In this document: positions 30,553 through 40,756 of the stretch, one piece after another | How positions within the stretch are numbered: the first letter of the stretch is position 1 | How the letters are laid out: each line of letters begins with the position of its first letter | Source of the DNA: Neorhizobium galegae bv. orientalis str. HAMBI 540 | GTDB taxonomy: Bacteria; Pseudomonadota; Alphaproteobacteria; Rhizobiales; Rhizobiaceae | Assembly: GCF_000731315.1 (NCBI RefSeq) | Contig: NZ_HG938353.1 | Location: forward strand, 1,240,001-1,304,000 | Direction: 5' to 3' | Length of the DNA stretch: 64,000 bases | Program-made: the position numbers and the translations under genes | Notes under the pieces: generated by a model | Databases searched by the model: none | Told to the model about the DNA's origin: nothing | Seen by the model: the letters and a program-made list of their open reading frames with translations, nothing else

Positions 30553-30590
30553 TCAACGCTGGCGAAAGATAAGCTCGGAGAAGTAAGAAA

Positions 30591-31004
30591 ATGTTGCAGC
30601 CAAAGCGTACCAAGTACCGCAAGCAGTTCAAGGGTCGCATCAAGGGTGTGGCCAAGGGCGGCTTCGACCTGGCCTTCGGTGAATTTGGTCTGAAGTCCCA
30701 GGAACCCAACCGCGTCAACGCCCGCGAGATCGAAGCGGCCCGCCGCGCGATCACCCGCGCGATGAAGCGCGCCGGCCGTGTCTGGATCCGCGTGTTCCCG
30801 GACGTTCCGGTCACCGCAAAGCCGACCGAAGTCCGCATGGGTAAGGGTAAGGGCGGCGTCGAATACTGGGCCTGCAAGGTCAAGCCCGGCCGCATGATGT
30901 TCGAGATCGACGGTGTTTCCGAGGAGCTCGCCCGCGAGGCGCTTCGTCTCGGTGCAGCCAAGCTCTCGGTCAAGACGCGCTTCGTACAGCGCATCGCAGA
31001 GTAA
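30591..31004 (+). CDS. rplP: 50S ribosomal protein L16
   Basis: 137 residues. Positions A-site tRNA in the 50S subunit. Motifs are [20 protein letters not shown] and [20 protein letters not shown], with [19 protein letters not shown] after it. It has a 38-base gap from rpsC and a GGAG ribosome binding site. Confidence 0.98.
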   Translation: MLQPKRTKYRKQFKGRIKGVAKGGFDLAFGEFGLKSQEPNRVNAREIEAARRAITRAMKRAGRVWIRVFPDVPVTAKPTEVRMGKGKGGVEYWACKVKPGRMMFEIDGVSEELAREALRLGAAKLSVKTRFVQRIAE

Positions 31005-31016
31005 GGAGCAAGGCAC

Positions 31017-31217
31017 ATGAAAGCCGAAGACGTTCGCGGCCTCACGGCCGACCAGCTCAAGGACAAGCTCGCCGACCTGAAGAAGGAGCAGTTCAACCTG
31101 CGCTTCCAGAAGGCCACCGGTCAGCTCGAGAAGTCCTCGCGCATCACCGAAGTTCGCAAGGACATCGCCCGCGTGAAAACCATTGCCCGCCAGAAGGCGG
31201 CAGAAGCCAAGGCCTAA
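31017..31217 (+). CDS. rpmC: 50S ribosomal protein L29
   Basis: 66 residues, a two-helix coiled protein at the tunnel exit ([40 protein letters not shown]). 12 bases after rplP and 11 before rpsQ. Confidence 0.97.
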   Translation: MKAEDVRGLTADQLKDKLADLKKEQFNLRFQKATGQLEKSSRITEVRKDIARVKTIARQKAAEAKA

Positions 31218-31228
31218 GGAAAAATAAT

Positions 31229-31465
31229 ATGCCGAAACGCATTCTGCAGGGCGTCGTAGTTTCCGACAAGAACGAGAAGACCGTTGTTGTCCGGGTCGAG
31301 CGCCGCTTCGCGCATCCGCTGCTTCAGAAGACGGTCCGCCGTTCCAAGAAGTACAAGGCGCATGACGAGAACAACCAGTACAAGGTAGGTGACGTCGTTT
31401 CCATCGAGGAATGCGCGCCGATCTCCAAGGACAAGACCTGGACGGTCATTTCCGCCCAGGCTTAA
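31229..31465 (+). CDS. rpsQ: 30S ribosomal protein S17
   Basis: 78 residues. OB-fold 16S rRNA binder of the 30S body. Motifs are [20 protein letters not shown] and [17 protein letters not shown]. Last gene of the S10 operon as defined by the terminator 68 bases downstream. Confidence 0.97.
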   Translation: MPKRILQGVVVSDKNEKTVVVRVERRFAHPLLQKTVRRSKKYKAHDENNQYKVGDVVSIEECAPISKDKTWTVISAQA

Positions 31466-31533
31466 TTTGCTTCGGATCCGCGTCTGGGCCTTGCGCCCGG
31501 CGCAGAATCCTGTAAGAAGCACCCCACTGGCGC

Positions 31534-31560
31534 AGGACGCTCGGAAACGAGCGTTCTTTT
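31534..31560 (+). terminator. Intrinsic terminator between the S10 and spc operons
   Basis: AGGACGCTCG-GAAA-CGAGCGTTCT, a ten-pair stem with one G-T pair, followed by TTT. It is 68 bases after the rpsQ stop in a 234-base gap, unusual because rpsQ and rplN are often almost contiguous. Confidence 0.8.
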
Positions 31561-31640
31561 GCTTTGAGCGCAGGGAAGGTCCTTTTAAGGAAACCACCTT
31601 GGCAAGACCCACCCGCGCACAATGAGATTCTGTCCATAAG

Positions 31641-31676
31641 CCGAAACGGGGCGTCTTTGACGCCCGGTCGTTTCGG
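31641..31676 (+). promoter_or_regulatory. Leader hairpin before rplN
   Basis: GGGCGTC-TTT-GACGCCC (31649-31665) is enclosed by CCGAAACG (31641-31648) and CGTTTCGG (31669-31676) with a three-base bulge. It ends 23 bases before the rplN start. A possible binding site for a spc-operon repressor (S8 in E. coli) is inferred from position. Confidence 0.45.
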
Positions 31677-31699
31677 TCATTAGAAAAAGGCGACCTGAC

Positions 31700-32068
31700 A
31701 TGATTCAGATGCAAACAAACCTCGACGTGGCGGATAATTCCGGCGCACGTCGTGTCATGTGCATCAAGGTGCTGGGCGGCTCCAAGCGCAAGTACGCTTC
31801 CATCGGCGACATCATTGTCGTTTCGATCAAGGAAGCCATCCCGCGCGGCCGCGTCAAGAAGGGTGACGTGATGAAGGCGGTTGTTGTGCGTACCGCCAAG
31901 GACATCCGTCGTCCGGACGGCAGCGTCATCCGCTTCGACAACAACGCAGCGGTCCTCATCGACAACAAGAAAGAGCCGATCGGCACCCGTATCTTCGGAC
32001 CGGTTCCGCGCGAACTTCGCGCCAAGAACCATATGAAGATCATCTCGCTGGCTCCGGAAGTACTGTAA
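31700..32068 (+). CDS. rplN: 50S ribosomal protein L14
   Basis: 122 residues. Subunit-interface protein contacting 16S helix 14. Motifs are [20 protein letters not shown] and [20 protein letters not shown]. First gene of the spc operon, with its own hairpin leader. Confidence 0.98.
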   Translation: MIQMQTNLDVADNSGARRVMCIKVLGGSKRKYASIGDIIVVSIKEAIPRGRVKKGDVMKAVVVRTAKDIRRPDGSVIRFDNNAAVLIDNKKEPIGTRIFGPVPRELRAKNHMKIISLAPEVL

Positions 32069-32080
32069 GGAGCTCATGCG

Positions 32081-32389
32081 ATGAACAAGATCAAGAAGGG
32101 CGACAGCGTCGTCGTACTCGCCGGCAAGGACAAGGGTCGCTCCGGCGAAGTCCTTCAGGTTATGCCGAAGGAAGACCGCGCCGTCGTGCGTGGCATCAAC
32201 ATGGTGAAGCGCCACCAGCGTCAGTCTCAGACGCAGGAAGCCGGCATCATCAACAAGGAAGCGTCCATTCACCTGTCGAACATCGCGATCGTCGCGAAAG
32301 ACGGCAAGCCGACCCGCGTTGGCTTCTCCGTCGTCGACGGCAAGAAGGTGCGTGTAGCCAAGCGTACGGGAGATGTGATCGATGGCTGA
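32081..32389 (+). CDS. rplX: 50S ribosomal protein L24
   Basis: 102 residues. Assembly initiator with a KOW motif ([20 protein letters not shown]). Its last eight bases overlap the start of rplE. Confidence 0.97.
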   Translation: MNKIKKGDSVVVLAGKDKGRSGEVLQVMPKEDRAVVRGINMVKRHQRQSQTQEAGIINKEASIHLSNIAIVAKDGKPTRVGFSVVDGKKVRVAKRTGDVIDG

Positions 32390-32939
32390 GGCAAAATATG
32401 AGCCGCGGCTCAAGGTGGAATACAATTCCCGTATCCGCGCCGCGCTGAAGGAGCAGTTCTCCTTCGCAAACGACATGATGATCCCCAAGCTGGACAAGAT
32501 CGTCATCAACATGGGTGTTGGCGAAGCGACGGCTGACTCGAAGAAGCCTTCCGTGGCTGCTGCCGACCTGGCCGCTATCGCAGGCCAGAAGCCGATCATC
32601 ACCAAGGCACGGAATTCCATCGCGGGCTTCAAGGTTCGCGAATTCATGCCGATCGGTGCCAAGGTCACGCTTCGCGGCGCCCGCATGTACGAATTCCTGG
32701 ACCGTCTGATCAACATCGCGCTCCCGCGCGTTCGCGACTTTCGTGGCCTGAACCCGAAAAGCTTTGACGGCCGTGGCAACTTCGCCATGGGCATCAAGGA
32801 ACACATTGTGTTCCCAGAGATCAACTACGACAAGGTTGATCAGATGTGGGGCATGGACATCATCGTTTGCACGACGGCTACCAAGGACGACGAAGCACGG
32901 GCTCTCTTGAAAGAGTTCAACTTCCCGTTCCGCCAGTAA
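32382..32939 (+). CDS. rplE: 50S ribosomal protein L5
   Basis: 185 residues. Binds 5S rRNA and P-site tRNA in the central protuberance. Motifs are [20 protein letters not shown] and [20 protein letters not shown]. The ATG at 32382 lies inside rplX, so coupling is likely. Confidence 0.97.
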   Translation: MAEAKYEPRLKVEYNSRIRAALKEQFSFANDMMIPKLDKIVINMGVGEATADSKKPSVAAADLAAIAGQKPIITKARNSIAGFKVREFMPIGAKVTLRGARMYEFLDRLINIALPRVRDFRGLNPKSFDGRGNFAMGIKEHIVFPEINYDKVDQMWGMDIIVCTTATKDDEARALLKEFNFPFRQ

Positions 32940-32972
32940 CCGTAACGACGAGCGTTTAGAAGGAACTCCCAT

Positions 32973-33278
32973 ATGGCGAAAACCAGCGCAGTTGAAAAGA
33001 ACAAGCGCCGCCGCAAGACAGTTGCCAACCAGGCCGCCAAGCGTGCGACCCTGAAGGCAACCATCATGAACCAGGAACTTTCGATCGAAGAACGGTTCAA
33101 GGCAACTCTGAAGCTCGCTTCTCTGCCGCGCGATGGCTCGAAGACGCGTATCCGCAACCGTTGCGAAGTCACCGGTCGCCCGCGCGCTTTCTATCGCAAG
33201 CTCAGGATGTCGCGTATCGCGCTTCGTGAGCTCGGCAATCTCGGCAAGGTGCCGGGCATCGTCAAGTCGAGCTGGTAA
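32973..33278 (+). CDS. rpsN: 30S ribosomal protein S14, zinc-independent long form
   Basis: 101 residues. The long form without the CxxC zinc ribbon: only one Cys is present ([20 protein letters not shown]). Located in the 30S head. 33 bases after rplE with AGAAGGAAC as ribosome binding site. Confidence 0.97.
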   Translation: MAKTSAVEKNKRRRKTVANQAAKRATLKATIMNQELSIEERFKATLKLASLPRDGSKTRIRNRCEVTGRPRAFYRKLRMSRIALRELGNLGKVPGIVKSSW

Positions 33279-33290
33279 GGAGATCGTTAG

Positions 33291-33689
33291 ATGACCATGA
33301 CTGATCCCTTGGGCGATATGCTCACCCGTATCCGCAACGGCGCAGCCCGCCGCAAGTCGACCGTTTCCACGCCTGCTTCCAAGCTGCGTGCACGCGTTCT
33401 CGACGTCCTGCAGGCTGAAGGCTATATCCGCGGTTATTCGGAAATCGACTTCGGTAACGGCAAGGCCGAGATCGAAATCGAACTCAAGTACTACGAAGGC
33501 GCGTCGGTGATCCGTGAGATCGGCCGCGTGTCCAAGCCGGGCCGCCGGGTCTATGTCTCGGTAAAGTCCATTCCGCAGGTCGCGAACGGCCTCGGCATCA
33601 CCATCCTTTCGACTCCGAAGGGCGTGATGGCCGATCACCAGGCTCGCGAACAGAACGTTGGTGGCGAGGTTCTCTGCTCTGTCTTCTAA
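33291..33689 (+). CDS. rpsH: 30S ribosomal protein S8
   Basis: 132 residues. Central 16S binder and the known spc-operon repressor in E. coli. Motifs are [20 protein letters not shown] and the C-terminal [20 protein letters not shown]. Start MTMTDPLGD; the second Met two codons in is an alternative. Confidence 0.97.
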   Translation: MTMTDPLGDMLTRIRNGAARRKSTVSTPASKLRARVLDVLQAEGYIRGYSEIDFGNGKAEIEIELKYYEGASVIREIGRVSKPGRRVYVSVKSIPQVANGLGITILSTPKGVMADHQAREQNVGGEVLCSVF

Positions 33690-33732
33690 GACAGGGTAGG
33701 GGAACTCCATAGCGAACAGACAGGATTGAAAC

Positions 33733-34266
33733 ATGTCTCGTATCGGTAAGAAGCCCGTTCAGGTTCCTGCAGGGATCACGGCCACTGTTGATGGCCAGAA
33801 AGTGACTGCCAAGGGCCCGAAGGGTGAGCTTTTCTTCGTCGCAAACGACGAAATCAAGCTGGAACTCGAAAACAATGCTGTCTCGGTGACCCCGGTCAAC
33901 GACAGCAAGGATGCTCGTTCGAAGTGGGGCATGTCCCGCACGATGATCGAAAACATCTTCAAGGGTGTGAAGGACGGTTTCGAGCGCAAGCTTGAAATCA
34001 ACGGCGTTGGTTACCGCGCATCTCTGCAGGGCAAGAACCTGCAGCTGGCTCTCGGTTTTTCCCACGACGTGGTCTATCAGACCCCGGAAGGCATCACCAT
34101 TGCCGTGCCGAAGCCGACGGAAATCATCGTCACCGGCATTAATAAGCAGCAGGTCGGTCAGGTTGCCGCGGAGATCCGTGAATACCGCGGTCCAGAGCCT
34201 TACAAGGGCAAAGGCGTCAAGTACGCTGAGGAACGGATCGTCCGCAAGGAAGGCAAGAAGAAGTAA
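33733..34266 (+). CDS. rplF: 50S ribosomal protein L6
   Basis: 177 residues. Two similar domains near the sarcin-ricin loop. Motifs are [20 protein letters not shown] and the C-terminal [20 protein letters not shown]. 12 bases before rplR. Confidence 0.98.
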   Translation: MSRIGKKPVQVPAGITATVDGQKVTAKGPKGELFFVANDEIKLELENNAVSVTPVNDSKDARSKWGMSRTMIENIFKGVKDGFERKLEINGVGYRASLQGKNLQLALGFSHDVVYQTPEGITIAVPKPTEIIVTGINKQQVGQVAAEIREYRGPEPYKGKGVKYAEERIVRKEGKKK

Positions 34267-34278
34267 GGACGACGGATC

Positions 34279-34641
34279 ATGGCTACCAGAAAAGAAGCAC
34301 TCACCAAGCGTGCGAGCCGTGTTCGCCGCCAGATCAAGAAGGTCGCAAATGGCCGTCCGCGTCTATCGGTTCACCGTTCGTCCAAGAACATCTATGTCCA
34401 GGTCATCGATGACGTGGCCGGCCGCACGCTTGCTGCCGCCTCCACCCTCGATGCTGGTCTGCGCACGTCGCTGAAGACCGGTGCTGACGTTGCGGCTGCT
34501 GCCGCTGTCGGCAAGCTGGTTGCAGAACGCGCCACCAAGGCCGGCGTGACGGAAGTCGTGTTCGACCGCGGCGCCTTCATCTACCACGGCCGCATCAAGG
34601 CCCTGGCCGAAGCTGCCCGCGAAGGCGGCCTGAGCTTCTAA
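34279..34641 (+). CDS. rplR: 50S ribosomal protein L18
   Basis: 120 residues. 5S rRNA-binding protein. Motifs are [20 protein letters not shown] and [20 protein letters not shown]. Followed by a 150-base gap with two hairpins: GCCCGC/GCGGGC at 34650-34679 and TGCGG-TTCG-CCGCA near 34684-34697. Confidence 0.97.
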   Translation: MATRKEALTKRASRVRRQIKKVANGRPRLSVHRSSKNIYVQVIDDVAGRTLAAASTLDAGLRTSLKTGADVAAAAAVGKLVAERATKAGVTEVVFDRGAFIYHGRIKALAEAAREGGLSF

Positions 34642-34791
34642 GAATTTTTGCCCGCATCCCTGAAATAGGGGAGGCGGGCGAAATGCGGTTCGCCGCACTC
34701 ATAGTCGTTCCATCCTAGTCCTTCATGGGCAGGGGATGGTTGGCTCCCGGAAATTGCCCATTGCACCCGGAAAAGAAAAAGGAAAAGAACA

Positions 34792-35361
34792 ATGGCACAA
34801 GAAAGAAGAGGCCAGCGCGAAGATCGCCAGAGCCGCGAAGAGCGCGATAGCGAATTCGTCGACAAGCTGGTCGCGATCAACCGCGTCGCCAAGGTCGTCA
34901 AGGGCGGCCGTCGTTTTGGTTTCGCAGCTCTCGTCGTCGTCGGCGACCAGAAGGGCCGCGTCGGCTTCGGCCATGGCAAGGCACGCGAAGTGCCGGAAGC
35001 CATCCGCAAGGCGACCGAAAGCGCAAAGCGCGATCTGATCTTCGTTCCGCTGCGTGATGGCCGTACGCTGCATCACGATGTCAACGGCCGTCACGGCGCC
35101 GGCAAGGTTCTGCTGCGCTCGGCCAAGGCTGGTACCGGCATCATCGCCGGCGGTCCGATGCGCGCCGTATTCGAAACGCTCGGCGTCCATGACGTCGTCG
35201 CCAAGTCGACCGGTTCGTCGAACCCGTACAACATGGTTCGCGCAACGTTCGACGCCCTGAAGCATCAGGTGCATCCGAAGGACGTAGCAGCTCAGCGCGG
35301 CATCAAGTATGCAACGCTGCAGACTCGCCGCGCCGCTTCCGGCAATGCGCAGGAAGAATAA
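34792..35361 (+). CDS. rpsE: 30S ribosomal protein S5
   Basis: 189 residues. Involved in decoding fidelity and the mRNA entry pore. The double-stranded RNA-binding-like fold has the motif [20 protein letters not shown], and the C-terminal domain has [20 protein letters not shown]. The N-terminus is very charged ([20 protein letters not shown]). The 150-base gap and hairpins before it may set its level apart from rplR. Confidence 0.97.
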   Translation: MAQERRGQREDRQSREERDSEFVDKLVAINRVAKVVKGGRRFGFAALVVVGDQKGRVGFGHGKAREVPEAIRKATESAKRDLIFVPLRDGRTLHHDVNGRHGAGKVLLRSAKAGTGIIAGGPMRAVFETLGVHDVVAKSTGSSNPYNMVRATFDALKHQVHPKDVAAQRGIKYATLQTRRAASGNAQEE

Positions 35362-35372
35362 GGAGAGCGATA

Positions 35373-35585
35373 ATGGCCAAGAAAGCCACTCAGGCAGAAG
35401 CCAACAAGACGGTTACGGTCGAGCAGACCGGTAGCCCCATCCGCCGCCCGGCCGTACAGCGTCAGACGCTGATCGGTCTCGGCCTCAACAAGATGCACCG
35501 GACCCGTACGTTGGAAGATACTCCTTCCGTTCGTGGCATGATCCGGGCTGTCCAGCATCTCGTTCGCGTCGTCGACGAGAAGTGA
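35373..35585 (+). CDS. rpmD: 50S ribosomal protein L30
   Basis: 70 residues, with about 15 extra N-terminal residues compared with the shortest bacterial L30. Motifs are [20 protein letters not shown] and [20 protein letters not shown]. It is 11 bases after rpsE and 16 before rplO. Confidence 0.96.
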   Translation: MAKKATQAEANKTVTVEQTGSPIRRPAVQRQTLIGLGLNKMHRTRTLEDTPSVRGMIRAVQHLVRVVDEK

Positions 35586-35601
35586 GACGGAGGAATTGAC
35601 C

Positions 35602-36081
35602 ATGAAACTGAATGAGATCAAGGACAACGAAGGCTCTTCCAAGGACCGTATCCGCGTAGGTCGCGGTATCGGTTCGGGCAAGGGCAAGACCGGCGGTCGC
35701 GGCGTGAAGGGTCAGAAGGCCCGTTCCGGCGTGGCGATCAAGGGCTTCGAAGGCGGCCAGATGCCGATCTATCGTCGCCTGCCGAAGCGCGGCTTCACCA
35801 ACATCTTCAAGACTGACTACGCCGTCGTTTCGCTCGGCCGTATCCAGACCGCGATTGATGCCAAGAAGCTCGACCCGAAGGCAACGATCGATGCGGCTGC
35901 CCTCAAGGCTGCCGGCGTCATCCGTCGCCCCAAGGACGGCGTTCGCCTCCTCGCCGACGGCGAGCTGACGACCAAGGTTTCGATCGAAGTCGCCGGCGCC
36001 TCCAAGGCTGCCGTCGAAAAGATCGAGAAGGCTGGCGCTTCGATCAAGCTGCTCGTCGTAGCCGAAGCCGCAGCCGAATAA
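35602..36081 (+). CDS. rplO: 50S ribosomal protein L15
   Basis: 159 residues. Late-assembly 50S protein with the Gly/Lys/Arg-rich N-terminus ([20 protein letters not shown]). The ATG at 35602 follows GGAGGAATT; a TTG two codons upstream is not preferred. Last gene of the spc unit before a terminator. Confidence 0.97.
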   Translation: MKLNEIKDNEGSSKDRIRVGRGIGSGKGKTGGRGVKGQKARSGVAIKGFEGGQMPIYRRLPKRGFTNIFKTDYAVVSLGRIQTAIDAKKLDPKATIDAAALKAAGVIRRPKDGVRLLADGELTTKVSIEVAGASKAAVEKIEKAGASIKLLVVAEAAAE

Positions 36082-36090
36082 ATCGTTTAG

Positions 36091-36128
36091 AAATCGCCCG
36101 GTTTGTGCTTCACACCGGGCGATTTTAT
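36091..36128 (+). terminator. Intrinsic terminator between rplO and secY
   Basis: AAATCGCCCGGT (36091-36102) pairs with ACCGGGCGATTT (36114-36125), followed by TTA. It separates the spc genes from secY-adk, leaving about 190 bases for a secY promoter. Confidence 0.75.
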
Positions 36129-36321
36129 CTCCATATGTGAGCCTCACGATCCCGAAGCGATCCTGTTGGTCGCCTGACCGGGATCATACGGAAAACAGGG
36201 TGAGGCATCCGATTGCATTGGCAATCTCGCGCGCCCGGTTTTTGTGAACCTGAATTTTTAGACTGCTTTCCGGACCTGGCATTTCCCCCGCCGCCGGAGA
36301 ATTGGTCGGGCGGAGAATTGC

Positions 36322-37662
36322 ATGGCTTCTGCAGCGGAACAACTTGCCTCCAATCTGAATTTTGCGACCTTCGCCAAGGCGGAGGATCTCAAGAAGCGGC
36401 TTTGGTTCACCCTTGCGGCACTTCTCGTGTATCGCCTCGGCACCCATATCCCGCTTCCGGGCTTGAACCCCGAAGCCTATGCGCAGGCCTTCCGCGGCCA
36501 GGCCGGCGGCATCCTCGGACTTTTCAACATGTTTTCGGGCGGTGCAGTGGAGCGCATGGCGATCTTCGCGCTCGGCATCATGCCCTATATTTCCGCATCG
36601 ATCATTGTGCAGCTGATGACCTCGGTCGTCCCTTCGCTTGAAAACCTCAAGAAGGAAGGCGAAGCCGGCCGCAAGATCATCAACCAGTATACACGCTACG
36701 GAACGGTGCTGCTCGGCACGCTGCAGGCCTATGGCATCGCGGCCGGCCTCGAAAGCGGCCAGGGCCTGGTGGTCGATCCGGGCTGGTTCTTCAAGCTTTC
36801 GACGGTCGTGACGCTGCTCGGCGGCACCATGTTTCTGATGTGGCTCGGTGAGCAGATCACCTCGCGCGGCATCGGTAACGGCATTTCGCTGATCATCTTT
36901 TCCGGCATTGCCGCCGGCCTGCCGACGGCGCTTGCCGGCACGCTGGAGCTTGGCCGCACCGGCGCGCTGCCGACCGCACTGATTCTCACCGTGCTGGTCG
37001 TCGCCATCGGCGTTATCGCGCTAATCGTCTTCGTCGAACGCGCCCAGCGCCGCCTGCTAATCCAGTATCCGAAGCGCCAGGTCGGTAACCGCATGTTCCA
37101 GGGCGATACGTCGCACCTGCCGCTGAAGCTCAATACTTCTGGCGTCATCCCGGCGATCTTCGCCTCGTCGCTGCTGCTTCTGCCGGCGACTGCCGCGGGC
37201 TTTGCCGGCAATTCCGGTCTGCCGGGCTGGGCGACGATGATCATCTCGGCGCTCGGCCACGGCCAGCCGCTGTTCATGCTGTTCTACGGCCTGCTGATCG
37301 CCTTCTTTGCCTTCTTCTACACGGCGATCGTCTTCAATCCGAAGGACACCGCCGATAATCTGAAAAAGCATGGCGGCTTCATTCCGGGCATCCGTCCTGG
37401 CGAGCGCACCGCCGAATACATCGATTACGTGCTGACCCGGATCACGGTCATCGGCGCGGTCTACCTTGTCTTCGTCTGCATCCTGCCGGAATTCCTGGTG
37501 GCCCGCACCGGCGTGCCATTAGCCCTTGGTGGGACTTCGCTTTTGATTGTTGTCAGTGTAACCCTCGATACGGTAGCACAGATTCAGGGGCACCTCATTG
37601 CGCAGCAGTATGAGGGTCTGATCAAGAAGTCGAAACTGCGCGGAGGAAAGAGGGGACGATGA
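36322..37662 (+). CDS. secY: Preprotein translocase subunit SecY
   Basis: 446 residues with ten predicted transmembrane helices. It forms the protein-conducting channel with SecE. Signatures are [39 protein letters not shown] (plug/helix 2 region) and the cytoplasmic loop [20 protein letters not shown]. The stop overlaps the adk start (ATGA). Confidence 0.98.
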   Translation: MASAAEQLASNLNFATFAKAEDLKKRLWFTLAALLVYRLGTHIPLPGLNPEAYAQAFRGQAGGILGLFNMFSGGAVERMAIFALGIMPYISASIIVQLMTSVVPSLENLKKEGEAGRKIINQYTRYGTVLLGTLQAYGIAAGLESGQGLVVDPGWFFKLSTVVTLLGGTMFLMWLGEQITSRGIGNGISLIIFSGIAAGLPTALAGTLELGRTGALPTALILTVLVVAIGVIALIVFVERAQRRLLIQYPKRQVGNRMFQGDTSHLPLKLNTSGVIPAIFASSLLLLPATAAGFAGNSGLPGWATMIISALGHGQPLFMLFYGLLIAFFAFFYTAIVFNPKDTADNLKKHGGFIPGIRPGERTAEYIDYVLTRITVIGAVYLVFVCILPEFLVARTGVPLALGGTSLLIVVSVTLDTVAQIQGHLIAQQYEGLIKKSKLRGGKRGR

Positions 37663-38309
37663 GATTGATTCTTTTAGGGCCGCCGGGTGCGGGGAAGGGG
37701 ACCCAGGCCCAGCGGATCGTGGAGAAGCACGGTATCCCGCAGCTCTCCACGGGCGACATGCTGCGTGCGGCGGTGGCCGCCGAGACGGAAGTCGGCAAGC
37801 GCGCCAAGGCCGTCATGGACGCCGGCAACCTTGTCTCCGACGAAATCGTCAATGCGATAGTTTCCGAGCGTATAGACCAGCCCGACTGCGCCAATGGCTT
37901 CATCCTGGATGGCTTCCCCCGCACGCTTGTGCAGGCGGACGCGACCGAGGCGATGCTGAAGGCCAAGGGTCTCGATCTTTCGGTCGTCATCGAACTGCGT
38001 GTCGACGACAAGGAACTCGTGCGTCGCGTCTCCGGCCGTTATTCCTGCGCCCAGTGTGGCACGGTCTATCACGACACGGACAAGAAGCCGTCCCAGGAAG
38101 GCGTCTGCGACAAATGCGGTTCGACGCATTTCAAGCGCCGTCCGGACGACAATGCCGAGACCATGACCAAGCGCCTCGAGGTCTACTACAAGGAAACCTC
38201 GCCGCTGATCGGTTATTACCATGCCAAGGGCAAACTCAAGGCTGTCGACGGCATGGCGGACATGGACAAAGTCACGTCCGATATCGAAAATATCCTGGCG
38301 GCTCTTTGA
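37659..38309 (+). CDS. adk: Adenylate kinase, zinc-LID type
   Basis: 216 residues. Interconverts ATP + AMP and 2 ADP. The P-loop is [12 protein letters not shown] at the N-terminus and the AMP-binding motif is [12 protein letters not shown]. The LID domain is the long form with four cysteines (Cys130, 133, 150, 153) spaced to bind zinc, as in Gram-positive and some proteobacterial enzymes. It overlaps secY by four bases, so SecY and Adk are translationally coupled. Confidence 0.97.
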   Translation: MRLILLGPPGAGKGTQAQRIVEKHGIPQLSTGDMLRAAVAAETEVGKRAKAVMDAGNLVSDEIVNAIVSERIDQPDCANGFILDGFPRTLVQADATEAMLKAKGLDLSVVIELRVDDKELVRRVSGRYSCAQCGTVYHDTDKKPSQEGVCDKCGSTHFKRRPDDNAETMTKRLEVYYKETSPLIGYYHAKGKLKAVDGMADMDKVTSDIENILAAL

Positions 38310-38547
38310 GCCGTCATCGATCTGTTAAAGAATCTTGGGCGGAGCGGTTGCATTTCAGCACTGATTCCGTTAAACACCGCGCCAACTCGCGACAGCTTTA
38401 GCGATCGGCGCGGATTTCCCGCAAGGACATCCGAGACCGGTCGTTTGACCTGTTCCGTATGGTGTTTGAACTGGCAGCCATAAATCTGGCTGCTTTCATG
38501 GAAGAAGTACCACTTGCCGGATGGCAACTGGAACAAGGAGAATAGGC

Positions 38548-38916
38548 GTGGCACGTATCGCTGGCGTCAACATCCCGACTGCGAAGCGCGTTGTCATCGC
38601 GCTGACCTACATTCACGGGATCGGCCCGAAATTCGCATCGGAAATCATGGAGAAGGTCGGTCTTCCGGCTGAAAAGCGCGTCCATCAGTTGACGGACTCG
38701 GAAATCCTTCAGATCCGCGAAACCATCGACCGCGATTACCAGGTCGAAGGTGACCTTCGTCGCGAAACCTCGATGAACATCAAGCGTCTGATGGACCTCG
38801 GCTGCTACCGCGGTCTGCGTCATCGCCGTGGCCTCCCGGTCCGCGGTCAGCGCACGCACACCAATGCCCGCACCCGCAAGGGTCCGGCAAAGGCGATCGC
38901 TGGTAAGAAGAAGTAA
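38548..38916 (+). CDS. rpsM: 30S ribosomal protein S13
   Basis: 122 residues. 30S head protein forming intersubunit bridges. GTG start at 38548 after AAGGAGAATAGGC; the translation begins [20 protein letters not shown]. The in-frame ATG at 38521 lies within the leader. Motif [20 protein letters not shown]. infA and rpmJ are not present between secY-adk and rpsM. Confidence 0.96.
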   Translation: MARIAGVNIPTAKRVVIALTYIHGIGPKFASEIMEKVGLPAEKRVHQLTDSEILQIRETIDRDYQVEGDLRRETSMNIKRLMDLGCYRGLRHRRGLPVRGQRTHTNARTRKGPAKAIAGKKK

Positions 38917-38922
38917 TTTTGG

Positions 38923-38983
38923 GTGAGCGGTGATTGGTGGGTAGTGATCTGATCCTGCCCACTAATGACTAACGACTGCTCAC
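38923..38983. repeat. 61-base inverted repeat between rpsM and rpsK
   Basis: GTGAGC (38923-38928) pairs with GCTCAC (38978-38983), and inside it ATTGGTGGG (38933-38941) pairs with CCCACTAAT (38958-38966) with one G-T. The arms are built from degenerate GTGA/AGTGAT units unlike the surrounding coding-biased sequence. It resembles a small dispersed intergenic palindrome, but only one copy is visible here. Confidence 0.5.
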
Positions 38984-39038
38984 TCCAAGGTGGAGCCGCT
39001 GGAATTACGGCGGTGCAGAGATCAACGAAAGGGATAAA

Positions 39039-39428
39039 ATGGCCAAGGAAGCCACCCGCGTCCGTAGACGCGAGCGTAAAAATATCACGTCGGGTGTTGC
39101 CCACGTCAATTCTACCTTCAACAACACGATGATCACCATCACCGACGCGCAGGGCAATGCAATTGCCTGGTCGTCCGCTGGTGCGAAGGGCTTCAAGGGT
39201 TCGCGCAAGTCGACTCCGTTCGCCGCTCAGATCGCTGCCGAAGACTGCGCCAAGAAGGCTCAGGAGCATGGCATGAAGTCGCTCGAAGTCGAAGTCTGCG
39301 GTCCGGGTTCCGGCCGTGAATCGGCTCTGCGCGCTCTGCAGGCTGCCGGCTTCATGATCACCTCGATTCGCGACGTGACCCCGATCCCGCACAACGGCTG
39401 CCGCCCGCGCAAGAAGCGCCGCGTCTGA
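39039..39428 (+). CDS. rpsK: 30S ribosomal protein S11
   Basis: 129 residues. Platform protein shaping the E site. Motifs are [40 protein letters not shown] and [15 protein letters not shown]. The 122-base gap from rpsM is occupied by the inverted repeat. Confidence 0.98.
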   Translation: MAKEATRVRRRERKNITSGVAHVNSTFNNTMITITDAQGNAIAWSSAGAKGFKGSRKSTPFAAQIAAEDCAKKAQEHGMKSLEVEVCGPGSGRESALRALQAAGFMITSIRDVTPIPHNGCRPRKKRRV

Positions 39429-39610
39429 TCGTCGGAAAGCGAAGGGGCTACCGGCGGGTGGGCCTCTGTCTGAACTCGGGAATAGCCGCCTGACCCTCCC
39501 CGGAGGTTCGGCGGCTTTACCCATATCGCCGATGGACATCGTTTCGATCGGTGCTCCTCATGCTCGGTTGCCACGATTGGATGGTGGCAACGAACGGAAG
39601 GTATTTAGTG

Positions 39611-40621
39611 ATGATCCAGAAGAACTGGCAGGAACTGATCAAGCCGAACAAGGTGGAATTCTCCTCCTCCGGCCGTACCAAGGTGACCCTGGTTGCCGAA
39701 CCTCTCGAGCGCGGCTTCGGCCTGACGCTCGGCAACGCGCTTCGTCGCGTGCTTTTGTCGTCTCTGCGCGGTGCGGCTGTGACCGCCGTGCAGATCGACG
39801 GCGTATTGCATGAGTTCTCCTCGATCCCGGGCGTCCGGGAAGATGTGACGGACATCGTGCTCAACATCAAGGAAATCGCCATCAAGATGGATGGCGACGA
39901 CGCAAAGCGCATGGTCGTGCGCAAGCAGGGCCCGGGCTCGGTAACCGCCGGCGACATCCAGACGGTTGGCGATATCGAGATCCTCAACCCGCACCATGTC
40001 ATCTGCACCCTCGACGAGGGCGCCGAGATTCGCATGGAATTCACGGTCAACAACGGCAAGGGCTATGTTCCTGCCGATCGCAACCGTGCCGAAGATGCTC
40101 CGATCGGCTTGATCCCGGTCGACAGCCTCTATTCGCCGGTCAAGAAAGTGTCCTACAAGGTGGAAAACACCCGCGAAGGTCAGGTTCTCGACTACGACAA
40201 GCTGACCATGACCATCGACACCGATGGCTCGGTCACGGGTGAAGACGCCGTTGCCTTCGCTGCTCGCATCCTTCAGGACCAGCTCTCGGTCTTCGTCAAC
40301 TTCGACGAACCGCAGAAGGACGTCGAAGAAGAGTCGGTTACCGAACTCGCGTTCAACCCGGCGCTTCTCAAGAAGGTGGACGAACTGGAACTTTCGGTCC
40401 GTTCGGCCAACTGCCTGAAGAACGACAACATCGTTTATATCGGCGACCTCATCCAGAAGACCGAGGCGGAAATGCTGCGCACTCCGAATTTCGGTCGCAA
40501 GTCGCTGAACGAGATCAAGGAAGTTCTGGCATCCATGGGCCTCCATCTGGGTATGGAAGTTCCTGCCTGGCCGCCGGAAAACATCGAAGATCTCGCCAAG
40601 CGTTACGAAGACCAGTACTGA
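39611..40621 (+). CDS. rpoA: DNA-directed RNA polymerase alpha subunit
   Basis: 336 residues. The N-terminal assembly domain ([20 protein letters not shown]) and C-terminal DNA/activator-binding domain ([20 protein letters not shown]) are joined by an acidic linker. The ATG at 39611 ([17 protein letters not shown]) is the family start; the open frame back to 39551 is leader. Confidence 0.98.
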   Translation: MIQKNWQELIKPNKVEFSSSGRTKVTLVAEPLERGFGLTLGNALRRVLLSSLRGAAVTAVQIDGVLHEFSSIPGVREDVTDIVLNIKEIAIKMDGDDAKRMVVRKQGPGSVTAGDIQTVGDIEILNPHHVICTLDEGAEIRMEFTVNNGKGYVPADRNRAEDAPIGLIPVDSLYSPVKKVSYKVENTREGQVLDYDKLTMTIDTDGSVTGEDAVAFAARILQDQLSVFVNFDEPQKDVEEESVTELAFNPALLKKVDELELSVRSANCLKNDNIVYIGDLIQKTEAEMLRTPNFGRKSLNEIKEVLASMGLHLGMEVPAWPPENIEDLAKRYEDQY

Positions 40622-40756
40622 AATCAACAAAGGCAGGTTTTGACTGCCTTTCCCCGTCAAACAGCGGGCCTCTGATCGAAAGAGATGAGTGCCCGTATGT
40701 GCCAGGAAACGGCAGGCCCGAAAACAGATGGGTACCTGCATTAAAGGAGAATAGCC

